A DNA stretch of 64,000 bases from a virus. The stretch covers positions 186,001-250,000 of the IMG/VR virus record IMGVR_UViG_3300025121_000282; one strand, written 5' to 3'. This document shows positions 43,168-53,100 of this stretch, one piece after another. Each line of letters begins with the position of its first letter. The stretch's first letter is position 1. The position numbers were made by a program, and so were the translations under genes. The notes beneath the pieces were generated by a model. The model saw only the letters and a program-made list of their open reading frames with translations, ran no database searches and was not told the DNA's origin.

Positions 43168-44436
43168 ATGATTGATAGATACTCTTATCCAGAAATGGTT
43201 AAGGTGTGGTCGGATGAGCATAAATACGACCTATGGTTTCAACTAGAAACTAAGGTATGCAGGGCCATGGAAAAGCTAGGAACTGTTCCACCTGGAACTG
43301 CGTCTGCCATAGAGAGTAACACTAAAATAAATATAAAAAGAATTTTAGAACTAGAGTCTATAGTGAGGCACGACGTCATAGCATTTTTAAGCCACATAGA
43401 AGAACAAAACGCAGACCATTCCCGTTGGTTGCATTTAGGGCTTACGAGTTCAGACATTACTGACACAACATTCTCAATTTTATTGGACGAGGCACTGTCT
43501 TTAATTGAAGGTCAGGTGTGTGAGCTATTGGACGTAATCAGGGAATTGGCTTATAAGCATAAATTTACTATGGTTATTGGACGAAGCCACGGGATGCACG
43601 CAGAACCAACAACATTCGGACTTATAATGGCTTCTTTTTATTCTGAATTTAAAAGAAATCAGGCAAGACTAAATCAGGCAAAAGAGGGTATAAACGTATG
43701 TAAGTTCAGTGGCCCTGTTGGCAACTTTTCCAGTATAGACCCGCTAGTAGAAGTTGAAATAAGTCTCAGGTCTGGAATGAGCCCAGAGCCGGCTGCATCC
43801 CAGATTATAAATAGAGATAGACACGCTTATTATTTTAGTGTACTTGCTTTAGTTGGTACAAGCATTGAGAGACTCGCTTTACAAATAAGACATTGGCAGA
43901 GAAGTGAAGTAGGGGAGGTAGAGGAACCTTTTTCGCCTCGTCAAAAGGGTTCCTCGGCAATGCCACACAAACACAACCCTATTATTTCTGAGAACCTGAC
44001 TGGACTAGCTAGAATGCTCAGAGGGTATGCCCAATCGGCCATGGAAAATGTAGCCCTGTGGCACGAAAGAGACATCAGTCACTCTAGTGTAGAAAGATTT
44101 ATTGGGCCAGACTCAACGTCTATTTTGTATTATATGCTGAAAAAGACTGTGTTTTTATTAAAAAATATGAGAGTAAACTCTGCCAAAATGGCGGAGAATT
44201 TGAATAAGTCTATGGACTACATCCACAGCCAAAAGTTGTTACTCGCACTTACAACAGGTGGAACACCAAGACAAGAGGCGTACACCCACATACAAAACGC
44301 CCTGAAGTCTGGGGAGAGCCTGGAAGAATGGTCTAAACGACAAATTGCAACCAGTGTGTTGGTTGATAAAGTATTCAATGGGCACCAAGACTACACCAAG
44401 CACGTGGACTACATCTTTGAACGTACATTTGTGTAA
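43168..44436 (+). CDS. purB: adenylosuccinate lyase PurB
   Basis: 422 residues, ATG 43168. The fumarase/ASL signature GSSAMPHKHNP is at 261-271 with the catalytic Ser263. TSSDITDT (93-100) and RSHGMHAEPTTFG (139-151, His141) complete the active site. The enzyme removes fumarate from adenylosuccinate (and SAICAR). Length is normal for the short bacterial type. It lies directly before the HD phosphohydrolase, with ThyX three genes upstream, so a purine dNTP role is likely. PurA/PurZ partners are not in this window. Confidence 0.95.
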   Translation: MIDRYSYPEMVKVWSDEHKYDLWFQLETKVCRAMEKLGTVPPGTASAIESNTKINIKRILELESIVRHDVIAFLSHIEEQNADHSRWLHLGLTSSDITDTTFSILLDEALSLIEGQVCELLDVIRELAYKHKFTMVIGRSHGMHAEPTTFGLIMASFYSEFKRNQARLNQAKEGINVCKFSGPVGNFSSIDPLVEVEISLRSGMSPEPAASQIINRDRHAYYFSVLALVGTSIERLALQIRHWQRSEVGEVEEPFSPRQKGSSAMPHKHNPIISENLTGLARMLRGYAQSAMENVALWHERDISHSSVERFIGPDSTSILYYMLKKTVFLLKNMRVNSAKMAENLNKSMDYIHSQKLLLALTTGGTPRQEAYTHIQNALKSGESLEEWSKRQIATSVLVDKVFNGHQDYTKHVDYIFERTFV

Positions 44437-44457
44437 AGTATTGGTACCAGGAAACAA

Positions 44458-45159
44458 ATGATAAAAAACACCACCATTACTACAACTGGAAGAATGATGA
44501 ACCTGGAAACAGGCTCTGAGATTTCGGTTGTAGACTTTGTGTCGTTATTTACCCAGCGTAGGTTTAGTACTGTTTCAGTACCGTGTGCCATTGACATCTC
44601 TACCCACCTCATAATTTGTGGAATGGTAGGGGCCAGATATTACAGATGGTTTAAAGACAGAGTGGACCCATGCCCGAGGCATGACTTTGTACTGGCGTGT
44701 TACCAGCATGACTTGCCGGAAACATTTTTAAGTGACATAGTTGTTCCGGTTAAAAATGTTGTTGGAAGAGAAGTAATAAATAAGATAGAAGATACTGCCT
44801 ACGCCGGTATCATGGGTTGGGCTTATGGCGAGGACACTCCCGTCGACCCACCACACGAAGCCCTAAAAGATGCAGACACCCTGGCCATGATAGCAGAGTT
44901 GTCGTGGTATCTAGAGTGCTGGCCTAGGCATAAAGGCTTAAGGACAGTACTGGTTCAGTCCTATGATTATCTTTCCAGACGGAATTTGATACCATTCATA
45001 CTCTCCAAAGAGGGTATGTTCATTAGAAACCCGATAGTTATGCATTATTTTTATTCTATGGACGCCAATTGTCTCAGAGACTTGGGGATATCCAATTATG
45101 ATGTTCCCAACGAAACATACTTCGATGAATGTGCATTTGAATCAAAGGACACCAAATAA
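44458..45159 (+). CDS. HD-domain phosphohydrolase, YfbR/DatZ-like
   Basis: 233 residues, ATG 44458. STHL (His50), YQHDLPETFLSDIVVPVK (His84, Asp85) and LKDADTL (Asp138/140) give the H...HD...D set. The HDxxExxxxDxxxPxK form is typical of YfbR-type 5'-deoxynucleotidases and phage DatZ dATP hydrolases, and the residue spacing fits. It could dephosphorylate dNMPs or dATP. Position between purB and the chaperonin suggests nucleotide metabolism. A precise substrate cannot be read from sequence. Confidence 0.75.
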   Translation: MIKNTTITTTGRMMNLETGSEISVVDFVSLFTQRRFSTVSVPCAIDISTHLIICGMVGARYYRWFKDRVDPCPRHDFVLACYQHDLPETFLSDIVVPVKNVVGREVINKIEDTAYAGIMGWAYGEDTPVDPPHEALKDADTLAMIAELSWYLECWPRHKGLRTVLVQSYDYLSRRNLIPFILSKEGMFIRNPIVMHYFYSMDANCLRDLGISNYDVPNETYFDECAFESKDTK

Positions 45160-46785
45160 ATGGACCAAACTAAAACCATAACCCACGGCACCATTGTTCG
45201 CAAGAAAATGGTACGAGGGGCTCAGATCTTAGCCAGAACTGTGGGAGTCACACTTGGCCCCAAGGGTAGAAATGTCATGATTGACCGGGCCATGCTCGGT
45301 CCTGTAATAACCAAGGATGGTGTCACAGTAGCGAAAGAGGTGATGCTCTCTGACCCGTTAGAGGACATGGGTGCCACTATCGTGCGTCAGGCGTCGGAAA
45401 AGACCTCCGACGACGCAGGAGACGGCACGACGACGGCTACTGTAATAGCGGGCAGGCTGATTACTGAGGCAAACAAACTGGTAGAGAGCGGGATGTCGCC
45501 TATAAACTTGCACAAAGGCATGCTTATAGCACAAAGATACATAACTGACCAGATTGGCCAAACTGCCACAAAAATATCCTCTGTTGAAGAAATAAAGGCA
45601 GTTGCTACACTGTCAGCCAATGGCGACACTACTATAGGTGACACAGTTTCTGAAGCCATGGACGCCGTTGGTAAAGACGGTGTCATAATGGTCGAAGAGT
45701 CCAACACCGTAAAAGATGTGCTTGAACTTATTGAGGGAGCCCGGTACGAAAAAGGCTGGAAGGACCAAGCCTTTGGCGGTATTTCGGGCACAGCAACACT
45801 GGAAAATCCGTATGTCTTAATTATAGGCGAAAGAGTAGAAGCAATCAATGCTTTTGTAGACACTATTCATTTTATTTTGGAGTCTGGCAGGCCCTTGTTG
45901 TTCATTGCAAATGATATAGCGTTGGACGCCTTGTCCACGTTTATCCTTAACCACAAAAAAGAACAACTCATTTGTTGTTGTGTTCCTGGTCCCTCATTTG
46001 GTCAGAAAATGAGGGATATGATGGAGGACTTGGCTATTTTTACTGGTGCAACGCTTATTGCAACAAATAAGGGCATCAAACCGTCCGACATCAAACCGGA
46101 ACACCTAGGAACATGCGACAAAGCCGTAATAAATAAAACTCACACTACTATATTTGGTGGTAAGGGTTCGAATGAGAACATTACGGCCAGAATCACATCG
46201 CTGCGCTCTCAAAGGGACAGTGCACTATCTCTTTTTGACAAAGACAGGTATCAAGAGAGAATCGGTATGCTGTCTGGCGGTATTGGTGTGATAAAGATAG
46301 GGGAAATGACAGAAGCAGCCCTGAGAGAGCGGAAGGCCCGTGTAGAGGACGCAATTGGGGCCACAAGGTCTGCCATAAAGCATGGCGTAGTAGCTGGTGG
46401 TGGCTCAATTTTGGCTAAAATCTCCGCAAGCATGGGTGACTTGGATGACTATGGGGAACATGACGTAGAAGAGTGTGCCGGGTGGAATGCTGTAAGAACA
46501 GCAATACAAGAACCTATACGACTCATCGCTAAAAATTGCGGAGTAAATGCAGATACTGTTTATAGGGTAGTGTCTAGCTCTGTAGACCCCAAATTTGGTT
46601 GGAACGCATCAACAGAGGAATACGGGGACTTGTTTATCGACGGGGTTATTGACCCATCAGCTGTAACTCAAAATGTTGTGGTTAATGCCATTTCTGCTGT
46701 CCATGGGATTTTGACATCTGAATGCGCTATTGTGTACACCCAGTATGTTAAAGATCAGGACTTGTCCGGAGGGCTCCATGTCTGA
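45160..46785 (+). CDS. groEL: GroEL-type chaperonin
   Basis: 541 residues, ATG 45160 immediately after the previous stop. ATP-site motifs TLGPKGRNV (31-39), TKDGVTVAKE (51-60) and GDGTTTATV (88-96, Asp89) are intact, as is RVEDAIGATRSAIKHGVVAGGG in the second half of the equatorial domain (the E. coli Asp398 region). The apical domain aligns end to end with bacterial GroEL but is divergent. The usual C-terminal GGM tail is replaced by DLSGGLHV. Phage chaperonins of EL- and OBP-like jumbo phages fold phage proteins, some without a cochaperonin. No groES is seen nearby. Confidence 0.95.
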   Translation: MDQTKTITHGTIVRKKMVRGAQILARTVGVTLGPKGRNVMIDRAMLGPVITKDGVTVAKEVMLSDPLEDMGATIVRQASEKTSDDAGDGTTTATVIAGRLITEANKLVESGMSPINLHKGMLIAQRYITDQIGQTATKISSVEEIKAVATLSANGDTTIGDTVSEAMDAVGKDGVIMVEESNTVKDVLELIEGARYEKGWKDQAFGGISGTATLENPYVLIIGERVEAINAFVDTIHFILESGRPLLFIANDIALDALSTFILNHKKEQLICCCVPGPSFGQKMRDMMEDLAIFTGATLIATNKGIKPSDIKPEHLGTCDKAVINKTHTTIFGGKGSNENITARITSLRSQRDSALSLFDKDRYQERIGMLSGGIGVIKIGEMTEAALRERKARVEDAIGATRSAIKHGVVAGGGSILAKISASMGDLDDYGEHDVEECAGWNAVRTAIQEPIRLIAKNCGVNADTVYRVVSSSVDPKFGWNASTEEYGDLFIDGVIDPSAVTQNVVVNAISAVHGILTSECAIVYTQYVKDQDLSGGLHV

Positions 46786-47080
46786 GGTAAACACTGACAA
46801 AATACCGCAGGACTTAGTATCCTCCGGATACTTACAGGAAGCGAACAGACAGTTTTTCCACCTGCTAGGGCTAGCTTTAGGTGTGGTGGAAGAGGACGAT
46901 GGGTCGATTTCCAAACTATTTATTTTAGACTACAGAGACGACCCTGAGGGTATGGCATTTGATGATGCGTTTATTTCTAGTGACGACGCAAAGAAAAAAG
47001 CGGGTCACATTAAATTTGAATTGGCACGAAAGTCAGTGGTAAGACTTAAAAATTTGGGGTATGTAGTACAACCAGTTTAG
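46778..47080 (+). CDS. hypothetical acidic protein
   Basis: 100 residues from ATG 46778, overlapping the chaperonin gene by 8 bases with GGAGGG four bases upstream. Acidic, helical, with no mobile-loop or IVLP-type motif, so it is not a GroES. Coupled to the chaperonin. Function unknown. Confidence 0.6.
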   Translation: MSEVNTDKIPQDLVSSGYLQEANRQFFHLLGLALGVVEEDDGSISKLFILDYRDDPEGMAFDDAFISSDDAKKKAGHIKFELARKSVVRLKNLGYVVQPV

Positions 47081-47352
47081 TTTATCTGTTCTGGGTCAAT
47101 ATAAATCAGTATTCTCCTAACTTCAAAACTACTTCTTAACTCGATGTCGAGACTATTCAAATAGTCCCGTGCCGACTCCACGTCAGAGAACACACCAAAT
47201 TCAGGCATAAATCTGGCACTTATGATTTGTTCGGGTGTTATACCCATACCTAACAGAGACTTACATAATTTGGGAACCCCAGAGCGATGTTTTTGTACCA
47301 CAATCCACCGCTCGTCACCTGGGTCATTGTCATGAAATGGGTCATTGACCAT
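47077..47352 (-). CDS. hypothetical small protein, - strand
   Basis: 91 residues from ATG 47352, set by AGGAGA four bases upstream; a longer start at 47385 has no SD. Acidic start (NDPFHDNDPGDERW), then an alpha/beta unit ending LIYIDPEQIN. It overlaps the 46778 gene by four bases at their 3' ends. Function unknown. Confidence 0.55.
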   Translation of the reverse strand: MVNDPFHDNDPGDERWIVVQKHRSGVPKLCKSLLGMGITPEQIISARFMPEFGVFSDVESARDYLNSLDIELRSSFEVRRILIYIDPEQIN

Positions 47353-47402
47353 GTGCTCTCCTGTTGCAATACACTGTACATCCACTAGAAAGTAATCCTA
47401 AC

Positions 47403-47882
47403 GTGTACATTTACAACAAAATAGTACTCGGTGTTGCAGTAACAAAGGACCAGTTCTTCGTTAAGTCAGGTCGCAAACTGCAGTGTGGGCATTTAGTTGT
47501 TCTACCCATTAAGAAATTTTGCGCTGAGTGTGGCAAATCAGCTAAGTTGAAAGAAACCTTTGTCCCCACAGAGAACTTTGCTGACTGGTGTAGAAAAAGT
47601 GGTATTTCACTTTCTAAGGCTTGGCTTCCGGACGAAACCATTCCCGGTCAACTGGCGGCATTTCAGGTAAACCCCATTTACGACATAGAGTGTAAGGGTG
47701 AAGGTCAAATAGCATTTGGTTTTTGCATGTACTTTTGCACTGGAAGCGACGAGGGGTGCAGGGTAAACTTTGACCTGTTAGGTGCCATCCATGAGTATAA
47801 GGTTAAGTTGTTTTTGGCGCTAACTGAATTGGGACTGTCTGGAGAACCAGTGCTATACCCAACTGTCATGGCATCATACTAA
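47403..47882 (+). CDS. hypothetical zinc-ribbon-like protein
   Basis: 159 residues from GTG 47403; a TTG at 47364 is an alternative but would almost touch the divergent gene's start. CGHLVVLPIKKFCAECG (residues 24-40) looks like a zinc ribbon. The second half has four further Cys (FGFCMYFC). Function unknown. Confidence 0.5.
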   Translation: MYIYNKIVLGVAVTKDQFFVKSGRKLQCGHLVVLPIKKFCAECGKSAKLKETFVPTENFADWCRKSGISLSKAWLPDETIPGQLAAFQVNPIYDIECKGEGQIAFGFCMYFCTGSDEGCRVNFDLLGAIHEYKVKLFLALTELGLSGEPVLYPTVMASY

Positions 47883-47896
47883 GAGGCTCCAAGTTA

Positions 47897-48436
47897 ATGA
47901 GACTAAATGCCCGCCTAGAAGAGATTCGGGTTCACCTCGGTCATTGTCTTAACAAGGACTCGCAAAGAGTGTGCGATATAGACGCCGCCAAGGCTATACT
48001 GGGTAGTATGGGTGGTTCAGACCTGGATGCTGATTGGGAAGAACGGGTATGTAGAGAAGAGGCAGAACGACTCATCAGCACGGCTGAGAATTCAAAAATT
48101 CCATTTTCTAAGTGGGTGTGGCTAGACGACCCTACTCTATGGGACTTAACCGATAGGCCGGGTTTCCCATTTGGCTGTTTAAATGAAGATGGGATGATGA
48201 CGGACGAAGAAGAAGCTGAATTTGAGGCCTATACCCAGAGGATAAAACAGCTTGAATCCCTGACATTTAAGGGAAGTGTACACTGCGTTCCTGGAGTTGT
48301 AATAAAGTTGTACGATGGCACAGAACACGTGTTGGGCGGACGTTTGCCTGACCTATATGTGGACACCGACTGGTGGACCACAGAGATTTTGGTCATTGCA
48401 TACATACCGTCCCCATTTTATAGTCAGTCTGTGTGA
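47897..48436 (+). CDS. hypothetical acidic protein
   Basis: 179 residues, ATG 47897, SD AGAGG. Acidic helical region (TDEEEAEFEAYTQRIKQLE) and a beta-rich C-terminus. It is the last + strand gene; the tail module converges on it. Function unknown. Confidence 0.6.
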   Translation: MRLNARLEEIRVHLGHCLNKDSQRVCDIDAAKAILGSMGGSDLDADWEERVCREEAERLISTAENSKIPFSKWVWLDDPTLWDLTDRPGFPFGCLNEDGMMTDEEEAEFEAYTQRIKQLESLTFKGSVHCVPGVVIKLYDGTEHVLGGRLPDLYVDTDWWTTEILVIAYIPSPFYSQSV

Positions 48437-48440
48437 TGGC

Positions 48441-48698
48441 TTACTGACAGCTTTCTATCTTATCACAAGACAAAATAGAAGAAACACACTTGGGCTTTAA
48501 GTTGTGCCCATTAGTCAAAGACTGCCGACAAAATACTTCACAAGTAGTGCCGTCCTCCAGTGGTTTCCCTTCCTCGCACCCTAATTTTACTAAATTTTGA
48601 CACGCAAGCGGACAGTCTTCTGCTCCACCCACTTCTTGCACTACATATGCTGGAACACAACCTGGAATAAATAAGAAAACTGCTGAAAGCATCTTCAT
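48441..48698 (-). CDS. secreted Cys-rich protein
   Basis: 85 residues from ATG 48698 (AGGAAA upstream). MKMLSAVFLFIPGCVPA is a signal or lipoprotein signal. The mature part has eight spaced Cys (CPLAC, LGC, TCEVFC, KC, SC, SC), matching a small hypothetical family with the layout C.LAC..L..LGC..G.PL.DG.TCE.FC that I know from several bacteria and phages. Disulphide-rich and probably periplasmic or virion-associated. It overlaps the peptidase gene by four bases. Confidence 0.6.
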   Translation of the reverse strand: MKMLSAVFLFIPGCVPAYVVQEVGGAEDCPLACQNLVKLGCEEGKPLEDGTTCEVFCRQSLTNGHNLKPKCVSSILSCDKIESCQ

Positions 48699-49492
48699 TT
48701 TTTGTTTCCTAGTGCAAAGGGGTCCCAAGGAGCCGAAACTACAAAGGGGTCGTCTGTTAGGGTAAAGTCCGCAATCACATCCGGGTCCATAAAATAGTAT
48801 CCGTCGTACCCCCACTTGGTGCCCCAGGAATTTTCTCCTATAAAGTTCGTCCCATCCCACCCCACCAAAACTGTAATATGTCCACCTTCAGTAGTGCTCG
48901 GCTTTCCAATTACCATGTCCGGTTTTTTACCATAACCGTCCCAGTTGTTGCCAATTAAGGTTCCCACTACAACAGGGCAATTGTTGCGCAGGGCTTTAAT
49001 GCATGCATCCACCCTGTAAGACCCAATTCCTCGAATTCTATAGTATGAATCAATTTTGTTTACATAGGCTCTGCGCATGGCTGCCCACGATGGGGCAACT
49101 GAGACCTTACTTAAATCAAATGGCCACACTACATCTTCGCATACACCAAATCTTTTTAAGGCGTCACATGCTGCACTGATGGTAGTCCCGTTGTCAACCC
49201 TGCCACCATCAGGTCCACCTCTCAATTCTCTGGCTAGGTAATACAAAGCTAACACAGACAGGTCTATGTGCTTTGATTTTCCATACGTAAGTATTCTTTT
49301 AATTTCCAGGGCTTTAATTACGCCCTGAGCTACACAACTGTTTGACCCTTTTTGGTTGTGTCTGGGCGATGAATAGTCCCTTAGGTCCACCGTCCCCGCA
49401 CCTGAAGTGCCAAGCATGGGAGACAGTCTGTCCTCAAATGACCAATCACCCGGATGCTCACCCTCCCCGGAATAGCCGTACTTAATTACCAC
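48695..49492 (-). CDS. C1 papain-family cysteine peptidase
   Basis: 265 residues from GTG 49492 with GGAGG five bases upstream. Q47KGSNSC53 is the oxyanion Gln and catalytic Cys, GGHITVLVGWD has His205, and GENSWGTKWG the Asn221 and the SWG block. No propeptide of normal length, since the domain begins near residue 35. Located at the start of the tail module's 3' end, so it may process virion proteins or act on host surface proteins at entry. Confidence 0.85.
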   Translation of the reverse strand: MVIKYGYSGEGEHPGDWSFEDRLSPMLGTSGAGTVDLRDYSSPRHNQKGSNSCVAQGVIKALEIKRILTYGKSKHIDLSVLALYYLARELRGGPDGGRVDNGTTISAACDALKRFGVCEDVVWPFDLSKVSVAPSWAAMRRAYVNKIDSYYRIRGIGSYRVDACIKALRNNCPVVVGTLIGNNWDGYGKKPDMVIGKPSTTEGGHITVLVGWDGTNFIGENSWGTKWGYDGYYFMDPDVIADFTLTDDPFVVSAPWDPFALGNKK

Positions 49493-50121
49493 ACTATCCT
49501 CCAGGTCAAAGAGTATGTGGCACCCGATGGCTTATTTATTACTTTCATAGTTTTATAGTTGATTAAAATATCTACACCCTCTTGGGATGCATCCCCGCCT
49601 GCTGTAACTATACTGATGCCAGCATCTGGGCCAGAGGGGGCGTTTCCGCCCACTATTCCCATTTCTACCCACGGCCCCACGGCTTCGGCTTCGGCAAATG
49701 TAGTAGTAAAGTCCACTATGTTGGATGGGGCAGCTTGTTCATCCCCATTTTCATCTCTAAACGAAGTTCCAGAAAATGTTTTTCTGAAAAATTCAGCAAC
49801 AAGAGCGCGCTGAGTCGATGTTGGTGCTGGCGGATCCTGTTTATCCCAAGCTGGGTCTCCTGACCCTACCGCTAGAGCAACAGCCCCACCGCCCGGCCCA
49901 CCTGAGTTTTTCATAAGCCAAGCTATAAGAATAGAGTGGTCGCCAGTGATTACATTTGCAGCCGAGTATACCTCTGTCCAATTACCATCGGGGCCCATCT
50001 CTTTAATTGAAATGTGGCCTGATGGCTTCCTTGAGTAAGTTTCTTTGTGTATCCACTTGGAAACAGACTTAACTGAGGTTTCGTCGTTTAGTCTATTTTT
50101 CCTGTACTTTGAGGTTATCAC
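49486..50121 (-). CDS. putative tail/virion structural protein
   Basis: 211 residues from GTG 50121. Gly/Ala-rich, beta-rich; ends in KTMKVINKPSGATYSLTWRIVW, a C-terminal pattern I associate with phage tail-fibre or baseplate-distal proteins. In a run with the large baseplate genes. Role inferred mainly from context. Confidence 0.55.
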   Translation of the reverse strand: MITSKYRKNRLNDETSVKSVSKWIHKETYSRKPSGHISIKEMGPDGNWTEVYSAANVITGDHSILIAWLMKNSGGPGGGAVALAVGSGDPAWDKQDPPAPTSTQRALVAEFFRKTFSGTSFRDENGDEQAAPSNIVDFTTTFAEAEAVGPWVEMGIVGGNAPSGPDAGISIVTAGGDASQEGVDILINYKTMKVINKPSGATYSLTWRIVW

Positions 50122-50136
50122 GTTGTCACCCTTAGT

Positions 50137-53100
50137 TTATGAAATGTACCCGATCAGGTCAACAGTTTCAGACACAGCTGCGGGACTACTAAACCTAAAA
50201 CTTGTGTTAAAAAGTGAACCTGGGCTTACTTCGGTATACCCACCGGGGTTGTCTAGCCCATCTTGAGGCTGGTTGTTAAACACAGATTCATCTACACTAA
50301 ACAGTCTAAATGATACAAAGGACACAAATGACTCACTTATGTCTTTTGTTACAGCATCCTCAAATAACAAGTCCAAAACATGTTTCACAAAATTTTTTAC
50401 AGGTCCAAATGCACCCGCATTAAAAGTACCAACACTATTAAACAGCATGTATTCCGAGTCGTAACCCTGGGTTGGAAATACATACGTGTCTGTCTGTACG
50501 GGGTTGTCTACGCTTAAACTAATAATCCCAAAATAGTCTGATGCTGGAAACAAAACATTTTCCAGTTTCCCATCTGACGTATGGTAATGGTCTACGTCCA
50601 GGTATAGGGCACTACTCGGGAAAGAATGTATCAGTATTTTATTTGCACTTATTTCCAAGTATTGTTTGCTGCTAGTTTTGTTGAATGCATAATCAAGATC
50701 AAGATCCAATTCCTCCAGTGTAACGCCACCAGATTGTGAAACTGGGACAATTGGGAACCGTCCATTTAGAACCGTCCATGTATCCATACTAGTAGACATG
50801 GAAGCCAAAAATTCATCGCTAACCGGATGGGTGTGTGCAGTTTTAGTGTACAAATGACTAGGGTCAGGTTGGATGTTGAAAGAATTCAGTACATTTTTCC
50901 CTGGGGATTCCTCAGAGTCAAATCCAGGGTGTAGCAGATACCTTAAAGATTTCACATCCAATATCAACACATTCTCGGTGTCGTAGGAACCTAGCCCAAC
51001 GCTGACACGACTGGAGTCTATGAATAGGTTGTTTAAATAGAAATCCCCATTTTCCCATTCAACCAAGCCGCCGTTTACGTGTAGTGTGGCGACCTCAAAA
51101 TCCATACCTATTTTAAACAAAATGTCACCAATAGAGTTTATCTCATTTAACGCCCATAAGATTTCAGAGTCTCCTGTTTTAATCCCCGGTATAACAGTAC
51201 TGGGTGGTGTGGGGACCACTGTTATTCTACTTAAGTTAACAGTGATACCCTCGCTATTGGTTGTACCATCACACCCCACCTGGATGTACTCGCCATTTGA
51301 GACTGATGAGACTTGCGTTGTACACGCAGTGCTGCCGTCTATTTGGACCAGGATGTCATTATTGTCTTTAAAAATTACGTCATAGGTGTGCTGCAGACTC
51401 CAGTCTACAGCGTACTCACCAACCAGTATTACGTCCTGAACGTATACCTGTATTTTTTTCCCATTGTCGTATACAAATTTTACTCTTAGTGTTTCTAGTG
51501 CATTGGATATGACAAAGTACACATTCGGACTGGTACTCACGTCGTTTATACTTAGACAGAATGAGACCACTTCAGTCCAGGCAGGGTTCCAGGTAGCCAT
51601 GGTATACCCAAAACTTGACCCGGATGGTGTGTACACACTCTGTGACTCATTTTCTAAGTTGGATATTATGCCGCCCCCAAAAGTTTGTAAAGTACATCCT
51701 ACGTCTTCCAGTAGAGAGTCTCCTACCCATCCCCACTTAGTGTTCACTTCCTCTAGACGCACAAGTTTTAAAAACAAGTCTACGCTGTACAAACCATTGG
51801 AAATGTGCGCTACCTGAAATTGAGTTTCAGACGATGCAATAACACCAATTTGAGTCTCTACTACTACAACCCCACACCCAATTTCTGTACGAGTAAAGTG
51901 ATACGGTGATGACAGCCCTGTGTCACCATATGAATAAATCCTGGATGTTTCGTCTGAGTTTGACTCGACACCCCATGTATTCGATTCGGCCCAGTCATCA
52001 CTTAAAGTAGTTGTGGGGTCCCATAGGTATTTTTTAAATCTGACAGGAGTTCTAATGCCTTCAGGCTTGGTGTAGGCCCTTACAAATTGCCACTCAGACA
52101 CTCCGTTGGCTACATAATCAAATGACCCAAACATTACACATGGGGTGGTGTGCTGTTTGGTGTAATTAAGTTCTGATACTTTTGGGAGACCACTCCACAA
52201 AAGAGTCGCTACCAACATTTCGTCCACATACAACGACACACTCTCTTCGTAATCCCAAGATAGCCTATACGTGTGAAAAGTAGACGTGTCTACTTCCAAT
52301 CCGTTGTGTGTCCACGATCCTTCTGACAGTTCGTCCCCGGTAGTCAGTAATGCGGGCAGTTCTCTTATGTTGCAGACAGCAGCTTTTATCCCGTTTGTAA
52401 CTATTACAGAAAACCCAGAGAATGCCCCATTACTCGCCACATTTGTGAGTTTAATTCTAAATACTACACTGGTGGAGAAATCTTGGTCAGGCAATGGCGC
52501 GGACCAGTATCTATTTGACAATGGAGTGCTGGTTAGAGTTAGTGCCCCATTGCCTACTGTAATCAGTCCCCCACTACCTCCGTCAGTCCACGGACTCGAT
52601 GGTAGAGCATCCCCTTCATATTGTATTACACTGTGCTCGGGAGCGTCCCACAAAGAGGACGGGTCCTCTTTGGAACGCATATTTAGCAAGAGTGACGTTG
52701 GGTCATTTAATACTGCAGAATTCTCTTTGCACACCATATGGTATGCATGGTACACCTCTTCCGGTTCCTCTACAGAACCAGTGTGCACTACACCAAAATC
52801 CTCTTCTGTGTCGGTCACGTCTATTAGATGGTTGGGATACCCCGACCCATTTAAAGAATTTAACACAAAATTTGGGTCGTTTAGCCTAGCAAAAGGTATG
52901 TTTGTGTATTGTACCCAGTAGTATGACACCAAAATTTCTGCGTTTATAGGTGGTGCATCTGATAACACTATACCAGGGACGGTGGGGTACACATCAGACA
53001 CTTCCACTTCGTCACCGTTGACAGTTACTATAACATCTGCAGATTGAGCTAACTGTGTACCCGCAGAATTCGTAAGTATGCGGCCCCTAGGGGTTATTGT

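Noticed and set aside
46778-47080. GroES candidate next to the chaperonin
   Set aside because: Size is right, but no mobile loop or conserved GroES motif was found and the protein is acidic and helical.
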